The translations under genes and the position numbers were made by a program. A stretch of 15,253 nt of DNA from Erysipelotrichaceae bacterium (GTDB taxonomy: Bacteria; Bacillota_I; Bacilli_A; Erysipelotrichales; Erysipelotrichaceae), in NCBI GenBank assembly GCA_017419065.1, contig JAFOMB010000221.1, forward strand, positions 1 to 15,253, given 5' to 3'. Positions 6,741-14,100 of this stretch are shown here, in pieces. Every line of letters starts with the position of its first letter. Within the stretch, counting starts at the first letter, position 1. The notes under the pieces were generated by a model. It was given only the letters and a program-made list of their open reading frames with translations, did not search any database and had not been told where the DNA came from.

Positions 6741-7072
6741 TATCCTATCCTCCTTAAAAGACAGCATATGCACACGGCGAAAGCACCCAGGGCACTCACC
6801 AGGACCGCTGACGCCGAAAGATCTTTGATCACTTTTATTTTATCATCATAAGACGGGCTCAGATAATCCCCTACTCTCTCCACTGCCGTGTTCATGATCT
6901 CCATGGCGATGACGAAAGAGATCGAAAGGATGAAGGCCAGCCATTCATGGTGATCCAGTCTGATGATGATGCCTCCGATGACCGCCAGGACTCCCAGAAT
7001 GACCTGGACAAGGACAGCCCGGTGTCTCAGTGCGAGAGACAGACCGTGAAAGGCATCTTTGAACTTCCTCAT
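6740..7072 (-). CDS. dgkA: Diacylglycerol / undecaprenol kinase, DgkA family
   Basis: This 110-residue protein has a cytoplasmic amphipathic start, three membrane helices (about 19-37, 43-60 and 87-104) and the family signature AMEIMNTAVERVGD (56-69), whose Glu residues bind Mg-ATP. KDLSASAVL (83-91) is a slightly altered form of the usual KDxAAGAV block. In Gram-positive bacteria this family mostly phosphorylates undecaprenol, feeding the carrier lipid of wall synthesis. The ATG at 7072 overlaps the ybeY stop (ATGA) and has AGGAG 8 bases upstream. The AGGAGG of the next gene, cdd, lies inside the last codons of this one. Confidence 0.93.
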   Translation of the reverse strand: MRKFKDAFHGLSLALRHRAVLVQVILGVLAVIGGIIIRLDHHEWLAFILSISFVIAMEIMNTAVERVGDYLSPSYDDKIKVIKDLSASAVLVSALGAFAVCICCLLRRIG

Positions 7073-7509
7073 TTTCTCGCTCCTAATATCTTCTTCTGCA
7101 GGGAGAACATGACTTCCTCCTCTTCCTTTGTCATGTGGTCATAGCCGAAAAGATGCAGGAGACCGTGGACGAAGAGGAAGGAGAATTCCCTCTCCGGGGA
7201 GTGGCCGTACTCTTCTGCCTGAGAGTAGACTCTGTTCCGGTTGATGAAGATGTCTCCCAGTTCGATCCTCTCTTCCATCTGATAGTCAAAGGAATCCAGA
7301 GAGGCAAAGGAAATGACATCCGTCACCGCATCCCTGTTCCGATAATCCCGGTTGATGCGGCGTATGGAAATCGGTCCTACGAGGATCAGCGACAGGTCGT
7401 AGATATCTTCCTTTCCCAGTACTTTCAGGGTCTTCTTATAGGCTTTCTCCAGTAAGGGATAGTACTGTTCCAGATCTTTATAATGTGTTTTATTGACGAT
7501 ATTGATCAT
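7069..7509 (-). CDS. ybeY: Endoribonuclease YbeY (rRNA maturation factor)
   Basis: The 146-residue protein carries the metal-binding signature HGLLHLFGYDH (115-125) with the three histidines of the single zinc site, plus RNRDAVTDVISFAS (57-70) and ELGDIFIN (83-90). YbeY takes part in 16S rRNA 3' maturation and 70S quality control. It is the first gene of the operon here; phoH, a frequent upstream neighbour, is absent because htpG lies there in the opposite direction. The ATG at 7509 is preceded by GAGG at 7 bases. A plausible promoter lies at 7537-7565. Confidence 0.96.
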   Translation of the reverse strand: MINIVNKTHYKDLEQYYPLLEKAYKKTLKVLGKEDIYDLSLILVGPISIRRINRDYRNRDAVTDVISFASLDSFDYQMEERIELGDIFINRNRVYSQAEEYGHSPEREFSFLFVHGLLHLFGYDHMTKEEEEVMFSLQKKILGARK

Positions 7510-7536
7510 GATCGATCCTCGACTTTCTCCGCCTCT

Positions 7537-7565
7537 ATTCTAACGCAAGGCGGTCCTCTTGAAAA
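7537..7565 (-). promoter_or_regulatory. Promoter of the ybeY-dgkA-cdd-era-recO operon
   Basis: On the minus strand TTTTCA (7565 to 7560, 4 of 6) is followed after 17 bases by TAGAAT (7542 to 7537, 5 of 6), about 28 bases ahead of the ybeY ATG. Its -35 overlaps the -35 of the divergent htpG promoter base for base. Confidence 0.5.
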
Positions 7566-7587
7566 TGTAACAGGCAAGTGTTATCAT
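7559..7587 (+). promoter_or_regulatory. SigA-type promoter of htpG
   Basis: TTGAAA (7559-7564, 5 of 6) and TATCAT (7582-7587, 5 of 6) are separated by exactly 17 bases. The transcript should start near 7594, inside the CIRCE element, so a bound repressor would cover the start site. Confidence 0.7.
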
Positions 7588-7590
7588 GAA

Positions 7591-7617
7591 TTAGCAATCA
7601 TATAAATAGAGTGCTAA
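7591..7617 (+). promoter_or_regulatory. CIRCE operator (HrcA binding site) of htpG
   Basis: The arms TTAGCAATC (7591-7599) and GAGTGCTAA (7609-7617) are separated by 9 bases. This is the CIRCE consensus TTAGCACTC-N9-GAGTGCTAA with a single mismatch in the left arm. It lies over the predicted start site and ends where the ribosome site AAAAGGAGG (7616-7624) begins. HrcA, stabilised by GroEL, should therefore repress htpG and release it on heat or protein-folding stress. Confidence 0.9.
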
Positions 7618-7629
7618 AAGGAGGCTGTT

Positions 7630-9507
7630 ATGGCAGTAAAACAATTCAAGACAGAATCAAAAAGACTTCTGGATCTGATGGCGAACTCCATCTATACCAA
7701 CACGGACATCTTCTTGCGTGAGCTCATCTCCAACGCTTCGGATGCCCTGGATAAAAGACACTATCTCTCTTTGACCGATGAATCCATCCCGGATGAAAAG
7801 CCGTATATCCGCATCGGCATCGATAAGAAGAACCGTATCATCACCATCGCCGACAACGGCATCGGCATGAATAAGGAAGAGCTGGAAAACAATCTCGGCA
7901 CCATCGCGAAGAGCGGTTCCTCCGACTTTAAAGAAGCCCTGGAAAAAGGCGAGGAAGTCGATATCATCGGCCAGTTCGGTGTCGGTTTCTATTCGGCCTT
8001 CATGGTCGCCAAGAAGATCGAAGTCCTGACCAGGAAGCCGAATGAGGAAAAGGCCTACAGCTGGGTAAGCGAGAGCGAAGAAGGCTATGAGATCAAGACC
8101 GCTTCTAAAGAGGAAGCCGGTACGCTCATCACATTGACCTTAAAGGACAATACGAAGGAAAAGAAGTACGACAAGTACCTCGACAAGGATGAAGTCCGCT
8201 CTCTCATCAAGAGATATTCCGACTACATCCGCTATCCGATCCTCATGAACGTCGATGTGGTGAAGCCATCCGACAAGGAAGGCCATACGGAGACCGTGGA
8301 AGAGGAACAGACAGTCAACTCCATGATCCCTCTCTGGAAGAAGACCAAGAAGGACATCAAAGACGAAGACTATGATAACTTCTATCAGAGCCGCTACTAC
8401 GACTATGTCAAACCACTCAAGACCATCCACTACAAGGTCGAAGGCAATACTTCCTATACCGCCCTTCTCTTCATTCCGGGAAGCCGTCCGTACAACTACT
8501 TCACCAACGACTATAAAGCCGGGCTCTCTCTGTATTCCCGCGGTGTCTTCATCAAGGATGAAGCCAAGGAACTCATATCCGACCACTTCCGCTTCGTCCG
8601 CGGTATCGTCGATTCCGATGATCTGAACCTGAACATCTCCCGTGAGATCCTCCAGCAGGACCACCAGATGGCCGCCTTACGTAAATCCATCGACAAGAAA
8701 GTGAGATCAACTCTGGTCAACATGCTGGAAAAGGAGAGAGAAGACTATGAGAAGTTCTTCGATCAGTTCGGTGTCCAGCTCAAATACGGCGCCTATGACA
8801 ACTTCGGAGAACACAAGGATGAACTCATCGACCTGCTGCTCTTCAAATCCACCTATGAAGATAAATACGTCACGTTGAAGGAATACGTCTCCCGTATGAA
8901 GGAAGATCAGAAGGAGATCTACTATGCCGGAGGCGAAAGCCTGGAAGCGATCAAAAAGCTCCCGCAGATGGAAAAGGTCCTCGACAAGGGCTATGAAGTC
9001 CTCTACTTCACCGATTCCGTCGATGAATTCATGACGACCATCCTGCGTGAATATGACGGCAAGGCCTTCAAATCCATCCAGAAAGGCGAACTCGATCTCG
9101 ACACAGAAGAAGAAAAGAATGAGATCAGGGAAAAGGAAGAAACCAGCAAGGATCTCTTAGAGAAGATCAAAGATGTCCTGAAGGATGATGTCAGCGAAGT
9201 GCGTCTGTCCAAGAGACTGGTCTCCTATCCGGTCTGTCTGGTATCCGATGAAAACCTCTCCTTCGAGATGGAAAGAGTTCTCAAGGATCTCAATCAGAAC
9301 GGCATCCGGGCTTCCAGGATCCTGGAGATCAATCCGGATCATCCTATCTTCCTTGCCTTACAGAAAGCCTTTGAAGATAAGAAGGACATCAGCGATTATG
9401 CGAAAGTCCTCTATGATCAGGCCCTGCTGATCGCCGGCTTGCCGATAGAGGATCCGGAAGACTTCTCCAGACGTCTCTCCGATCTCCTCCTGAAGGCAAT
9501 GAATTAA
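7630..9507 (+). CDS. htpG: Molecular chaperone HtpG (Hsp90)
   Basis: At 625 residues this is a full-length bacterial Hsp90. The N-terminal GHKL ATPase domain shows ELISNASDAL (31-40, with the catalytic Glu and the Mg-binding Asn), DNGIGM (75-80), GTIAKSG and GQFGVGFYS. The middle domain has the conserved block RGIVDSDDLNLNISREILQ, whose Arg contacts ATP phosphate. The C-terminal dimerisation domain ends in a short acidic and leucine-rich tail without an MEEVD motif, as usual for bacteria. It is a dimeric cytoplasmic chaperone. The ATG at 7630 has a strong AGGAGG 5 bases upstream. It is transcribed alone between two terminators or divergent units, under CIRCE control. Confidence 0.98.
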   Translation: MAVKQFKTESKRLLDLMANSIYTNTDIFLRELISNASDALDKRHYLSLTDESIPDEKPYIRIGIDKKNRIITIADNGIGMNKEELENNLGTIAKSGSSDFKEALEKGEEVDIIGQFGVGFYSAFMVAKKIEVLTRKPNEEKAYSWVSESEEGYEIKTASKEEAGTLITLTLKDNTKEKKYDKYLDKDEVRSLIKRYSDYIRYPILMNVDVVKPSDKEGHTETVEEEQTVNSMIPLWKKTKKDIKDEDYDNFYQSRYYDYVKPLKTIHYKVEGNTSYTALLFIPGSRPYNYFTNDYKAGLSLYSRGVFIKDEAKELISDHFRFVRGIVDSDDLNLNISREILQQDHQMAALRKSIDKKVRSTLVNMLEKEREDYEKFFDQFGVQLKYGAYDNFGEHKDELIDLLLFKSTYEDKYVTLKEYVSRMKEDQKEIYYAGGESLEAIKKLPQMEKVLDKGYEVLYFTDSVDEFMTTILREYDGKAFKSIQKGELDLDTEEEKNEIREKEETSKDLLEKIKDVLKDDVSEVRLSKRLVSYPVCLVSDENLSFEMERVLKDLNQNGIRASRILEINPDHPIFLALQKAFEDKKDISDYAKVLYDQALLIAGLPIEDPEDFSRRLSDLLLKAMN

Positions 9508-9526
9508 TAGATTATATTTATAAGAA

Positions 9527-9549
9527 AATCCGGTCAATACGGCCGGATT
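9527..9549 (+). terminator. Terminator shared by htpG and the histidine phosphatase gene
   Basis: A 7-pair stem AATCCGG/CCGGATT (9527-9533 with 9543-9549) has a 9-base loop. The U-run is weak on the plus strand (ATTTC) and better on the minus strand (ATTTTCTTAT), so it probably stops the convergent transcripts from both sides. Confidence 0.75.
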
Positions 9550-9552
9550 ATT

Positions 9553-10221
9553 TCATGTCTGTTCTTTTATTCTTCCTGTGAGTTTCTCCAGGAAGGACGG
9601 ATCTCTTTTCACCAGCTGAAGAAGGCGGTATTCCTCCCCTTCTCTTTCAAAGACGGCTGCGAAGCCGTTGGGAATAGGTAAGAGTTCCTGATCTCCCTTG
9701 AAGGCTTCTTCCATATAGAGATCCTTATCGAGATGAAAGAGGAATCCCAGGGAGTGCAGGAAGTTGGCGCCGTGCGAGACGATGAGGATACTGTCTCCAT
9801 CCTTCGCTTCTTCATAGATCTCTTCATAGGCTTTCGTGATCCTATCTTCCAGCATCTTCAGATCTTCTCCTCCGTAAGGAGTCCAGTCGAAGGTGTGGAA
9901 ACGGATCGCGTCGATCTCTTCCTGATGTTCAGGGATCACGATGCCTTCATAGGTGCCGAAATTCATCTCCTTGAGGCCTTTTAAGCGCTTCAGAGGCACG
10001 TTTCTTCCTTCCAGTATGATCTCCGCCGTATCCACGCACCGCTCGCTGCTGGAGCAGTAGGCCCTGTCAAACGGGATATCCTTCAAAGTCTTCTTTGCCT
10101 CCAGGGCATCGGCGATCCCCTTTTCTGTCAGAGGAGAATCACTCCATCCCTGCATCTGATCCTGTACATTGAAGAGTGTCTGGCCATGCCGGACGTAGTA
10201 GAAGCGTACTGTCTTTCCCAT
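9553..10221 (-). CDS. Histidine phosphatase superfamily protein (phosphoglycerate mutase-like)
   Basis: The 222-residue protein has the catalytic RHG motif in YYVRHGQTLFN (8-18), the substrate strap GWSDSPLTEKG (25-35), CSSSERCVDTAE with the second Arg, EMNFGTYEG and a C-terminal VSHGANFL carrying the second catalytic His. This is the pattern of the cofactor-dependent mutase/phosphatase branch; lone genes of this kind are more often broad phosphatases than glycolytic mutases, and the substrate is not shown by the sequence. I choose the ATG at 10221 because GGGGTG lies 5 bases upstream; an in-frame GTG at 10239 lacks such a site. An extended -10 (TGGTAGAAT) sits at about 10246-10254 on the minus strand. 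Confidence 0.88.
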   Translation of the reverse strand: MGKTVRFYYVRHGQTLFNVQDQMQGWSDSPLTEKGIADALEAKKTLKDIPFDRAYCSSSERCVDTAEIILEGRNVPLKRLKGLKEMNFGTYEGIVIPEHQEEIDAIRFHTFDWTPYGGEDLKMLEDRITKAYEEIYEEAKDGDSILIVSHGANFLHSLGFLFHLDKDLYMEEAFKGDQELLPIPNGFAAVFEREGEEYRLLQLVKRDPSFLEKLTGRIKEQT

Positions 10222-10245
10222 AAGCTCACCCCGCATCACGAGAAG

Positions 10246-10254
10246 ATTCTACCA
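10246..10254 (-). promoter_or_regulatory. Extended -10 promoter of the histidine phosphatase gene
   Basis: The minus strand reads TGGTAGAAT (TG-N-TAGAAT) 24 bases before the ATG at 10221, directly after the nudC terminator. No -35 is recognisable, which is normal for extended -10 promoters. Confidence 0.45.
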
Positions 10255-10255
10255 T

Positions 10256-10288
10256 AAACAAGGAGATCATCCGAAGATCTCCTTGTTT
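10256..10288 (-). terminator. Terminator of the coiled-coil/nudC unit
   Basis: A very stable 11 to 13-pair stem, ACAAGGAGATC with GATCTCCTTGT (10258-10268 with 10276-10286), encloses a 7-base loop. The trailing U-run on the minus strand is short (TTTAT). The nudC stop codon straddles the stem-loop border. The mirror strand also ends in GTTTTC. Confidence 0.75.
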
Positions 10289-11094
10289 TCATGTGTGCGG
10301 AAGTATTCGATCATTTCGCCGGTCAGGCTGTTCTGATCCCTTCCTTCCGGGATCTCTTTCCGGTCGACCCAGAGAGCCTGTGCCAGTTCGCTCTCCTGCC
10401 GGTGGATCGACGGATCGCCGTCCAGTCTGCAGAAGAATCCAAACAGCAGGGAATCGGATTGCGGCCACGGCTGGGACTTGTAGAAAGTCAGATCCCTGAC
10501 ATGCAGACCGACTTCCTCAAAGACCTCCCGTCGTACGCAGTCTTCGATCGATTCACCGATCTCCGCAAAACCGGCTACGAGGCCGAAGTGTTTCTTCTCC
10601 CATCCCAGGGACTGGGTCATGATGATCTCATCGTCATGGATGACCCCGGTGATCACACAGGGATTGATGCGCGGATAGATGGCCGTATGGCAATCCGGAC
10701 ATGTCAGCATCCTCTCCTTTGTGTCGAAGACATTCTTCTTTCCGCAGCGTCCGCAATAGACGTTGTCGGAATACCAGGAACCCAGCTGTATCGCCACGCA
10801 GGCGCCATACACCAGGTACCTGGGGGAGAGGTGCTGGAGCTCATGGAAAGTACAGGCCTTTGTGCCTTCCGGGATCCTTCTTTTCAAATCGAGAAAGAAG
10901 CGTTTCTCATCGACAGAAAAGAGATAGAGGTAGTCTTCCTTATCTCCTTCCCTATAGACCGGGAAGAGGGCTCTTCCCTCTTCTTCATAGAGGTAGATCC
11001 TCCTCTTCTCGATGGTGACGGTATAGTCGCCTTCTTCTACGGCATAGGGCGCAAAGGTGTTGTCATAGATATGCGGTGCGATATCCTGCAGCAT
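10267..11094 (-). CDS. nudC: NAD(H) / NAD-capped RNA pyrophosphatase NudC
   Basis: The 275-residue protein has the NudC order: an N-terminal beta-rich domain, a zinc ribbon with C114, C117, C132 and C135, a Nudix box GFAEIGESIEDCVRREVFEEVGL (175-197) that matches G-x5-E-x7-REUxEExGU exactly, and SQPWPQSDS (207-215). That last block is the NADH-specific signature, normally SQPWPFPxS, and is altered after the second Pro. NudC splits NAD(H) into NMN(H) and AMP and removes NAD caps from RNA. Its ATG at 11094 lies 6 bases after the coiled-coil gene. AAGGGG is only 2 bases from the ATG, so re-initiation from the upstream gene is likely. Confidence 0.94.
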   Translation of the reverse strand: MLQDIAPHIYDNTFAPYAVEEGDYTVTIEKRRIYLYEEEGRALFPVYREGDKEDYLYLFSVDEKRFFLDLKRRIPEGTKACTFHELQHLSPRYLVYGACVAIQLGSWYSDNVYCGRCGKKNVFDTKERMLTCPDCHTAIYPRINPCVITGVIHDDEIIMTQSLGWEKKHFGLVAGFAEIGESIEDCVRREVFEEVGLHVRDLTFYKSQPWPQSDSLLFGFFCRLDGDPSIHRQESELAQALWVDRKEIPEGRDQNSLTGEMIEYFRTHENKEIFG

Positions 11095-11100
11095 ATCCCC

Positions 11101-14100
11101 TTACCTGCTCCTGAAGAGATCGTGGTTCTCTTCCTTGATGATATCCAGAGAGCGCAGTCTGTCTTTCTGCTTCTCCAGGGCTTCGCTGTAGAGGCTGTCG
11201 AGTTCTTCGCTGCGTTTCCGGTAGGACTCCGCCAGTTTGTCCTTTTCACTGCGGATCTCTTCATCGACAGCGTCATAGCGGGACTTGAGATAGCGCAGGG
11301 TATCGTAGAGAGAACGGGTCTTCTGTTTCGCGCCTTCGAGCACATCATTCTGTTTGCGGATCTCTTCCTCATCTCTGGAAGAGGCTTCTTCTTTCTGCTT
11401 CCGGTCTTCTTCTTCCAGGGCAGAGAGTCTGTTTCGATAGTCTTCTTCAATGAGACGGAGAGCTTCTTCTCTTTCCTTCACGATAGCCTGGGATTCATCG
11501 TGTTTCTTGAGGAGCTCGATCTTGAGTTCTTCAGCCTTGGCCTTTTCACCCTGTACCAGAGCTTCATAGGCGGAAGAGAGTTCTTCGAGTTCCTTTTCTC
11601 CTCTGGCGGATAAGACTTCCTTATCCTTCAACAGAGAGGCGATCTCATTCTGGAGAGAGGCGATGGCTTCTTCCTTGCGGGAAGAGAGTTCCTTCATGAG
11701 ATCCTGGTGGCTTTCCTCCAGGGTATCGATGCGGCGACGGAAACCGTCGGCCTTCTCCAGGAGTTCCTTTTCCTCTTCTTCCATCGTCGAGGAGACGATC
11801 TGCGGTTTCAGACGCATCAGTTCATCGTATTCCGAGAAGGATTCGGCGATACCGGTCTTGAGTTCATTGACGCGGTTATGGTGTCTTTCCTTCAGTTCCG
11901 CTTCTTTGGAGGCGGTCATGAGGAGCTTGTCTTTCAGGGCTTTGAAGCGGTTTTCGGCTTCCTCCTTCAAAGCGGAGAGTTCCCCGTTTTTCTCTTCACT
12001 GTAGCGGGAGAGCTTTTCCTGTTCCTCTTCGATGGAAAGCTGGACACGGGAGCTCTCTTCTCTGGCTTCATCGGCTTCCTTTGCGATGAGAGCGAGTTTT
12101 TCTTCGGTAGCTTTGCGCTGGTCTTCCAGCTGTCTTCTTCCCTCTTCACGGACGTCGCTGAGGTTCTTTTCGGCAGCGCTTCTTCTTTCCTCTAAGAGAT
12201 TCCTGAGGAGGGAGCGCTCTTCCTCATTGGCGGCGGAGAGATCGCGGAAGTCATCGCGGAGGCGTGCCACCTTGGCGGCTTCGGCTTCCACTTTTCCCTT
12301 TCCCTCTTCTTCCATGCGGTTCTTGCGGGAGAGGATCTCTTCAGAGAGGATACGGTATTTCTCCTTCCGGTCGGAAAGCTCATCCTGATAGGAACGCAGT
12401 TCCTCTGCCTCCAGTCTTCTGGCTTCTTCGCTCTTGGCTTCATTGGCAGCCTTCAGGGAGGCGAATTCCTCTTCAAAGGACTTCTCCAGGGAAAGGAGCT
12501 TTTCGCTGTGTTTCTGCTTCAAAGAGGCGATCTCGTTTTCTTCTTCCGCCTTGAATCTTTCGATATCTTCCTTGGACTTCTTCAGCTGGGAGAGGAGATC
12601 CTCTTCTTCTTTCCCGCTTTCCTCTTTCAGTGTCTCAAAAGAGGAGGAGGCAAGAGAGAGCTCTTTCTCCAGGGAATCTTCCTTTTCCTTCAGCTGTCTT
12701 CTGGTATCTTCTTCTTCCTGTCCCATCCTGTCTTTTTCACTCTGGACATGGAGGAGGAAGGAAGAGAGTTCTTCCTTCTTGGAGGAGAGGAAGGAGAGCA
12801 GAGAACTCAGTTCCCTCTTCGGCAGGTCGATATCCGTGACTTCCTGCATCTTCTTCCGGAAGTTCTCGCTGATCTCCTGGAGAGAATCCTCATATTCTCC
12901 CTGGATGATCGTGCCGTTTTCTTCCAGCGCCTTCTTTTCCGCGGCGTAATTCTCTTCCAGGACACCGATGGAACGGCTGATGTCTTCCTGTTCCGCCTTC
13001 AGGGAAGCGATCTTTTCTTCCCGCTGTTTCCGGTGTTCTTCGATATTTCTGGCGAACTCATCCTTCTTTGCTTCATAATCCTCTTTGATCTGATCATAGA
13101 GGCGGATGGTCTCTTCTTTTTCCTTTTCAAAACTGTCTTTGAGATCGGCGTGCTTGCGGACGTATTCCTCCTCAAGATCTTTCAGTCTGACCTCGTGGTC
13201 CTTTTTCCGGTTTTCGAGTTCTTCTTCGTGGAGACGGGAGAGCTCCTTCAGCTCTTCTTCCTTCGCTTTTTCCGCTTCTTCTTTTTCTCTCTTCGTCTCT
13301 TCGAGAGAAACACGGAATTCTTCCTTCTTTCTTCCGATCTCCTCTTCCAGAGCGTTTTTCTTTTCTTCCGCTTCCGCGATGCGGCGCTTTAAAGCTTCCT
13401 GTCTTTCCAGACTGTCCGCTTCCAGCTTTTCCAGGCGGGAGGCAGCCGAGGCCTTCGCTTCTTCCAGCTCTTCCTTCGACTTTCCGATCTGTGCATCGAG
13501 ATCGGCGATATTCCCTTCCGTCTCACGGACGTTCTGGGCAATCTCCGCCCTCTTGACTTCGTATTCTCTTTCCGTATCGAAGAGGATCTTCTCGTATTCC
13601 CTCTTCTTTCCTTCCGCTTCCGCAGCGGCTCTCGCCTTCTGATCGTTCAGGGAGGCATTGAAATCGCGTATACGGGCACGGAAGTCTTCGCTCATGGCGC
13701 TCATGCGCTCTTCCAGGCTCTTCTTTTCGCTCACAGCCGCTTCATAGCGTCCGCTCACATCTTCATCAAAGAGGCGGAATCGTTCACGCAGTGAGGCGAT
13801 ATCTTCTTCCTTCTTCGTATTCTCGGCGGAATACTGTTTCTTCATGGAGGATACCAGGGCTTCCTGATCTTTCTTCAGGCTGTCCAGTTCCCCTTCCTTT
13901 TCATCTTTGAGTTCCTGTAAGCGCAGCTGATGGCCTTCTTCTTCCTTTTCCAGAAGGGCTTTCGCCTCGGCGTCCAGCGATTCTTTCCTGTTCCGGAACA
14001 GCGTTTCCAGTCCTGTTAAGGAAGCGGCGAGTTCCTTCATCTTCGCGGCGAAGGTCTCCCGGTCTTCCTTTACCTTCTCTGTATAGGTATTGATCTGCTG

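Noticed and set aside
6741..6773. Longer cdd start at 6773.
   Set aside because: The extra residues are encoded inside dgkA and upstream of the AGGAGG that clearly serves the ATG at 6740.
8140..8664. A 174-codon minus-strand open frame inside htpG.
   Set aside because: Mirror frame of a highly conserved gene; no ribosome site and no recognisable protein.
10291..11613. A 440-codon plus-strand open frame opposite nudC and the end of the coiled-coil gene.
   Set aside because: It has no ribosome site or family motif and spans two real genes on the other strand. It is open because Glu- and Lys-rich codons on the minus strand leave few stops in its mirror frame.
12508..13392. A 294-codon plus-strand open frame rich in Phe and Leu that looks like a membrane protein.
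   Set aside because: It is the mirror of GAA/GAG/AAG codons in the coiled-coil gene; the Phe-Leu composition is a by-product of that.
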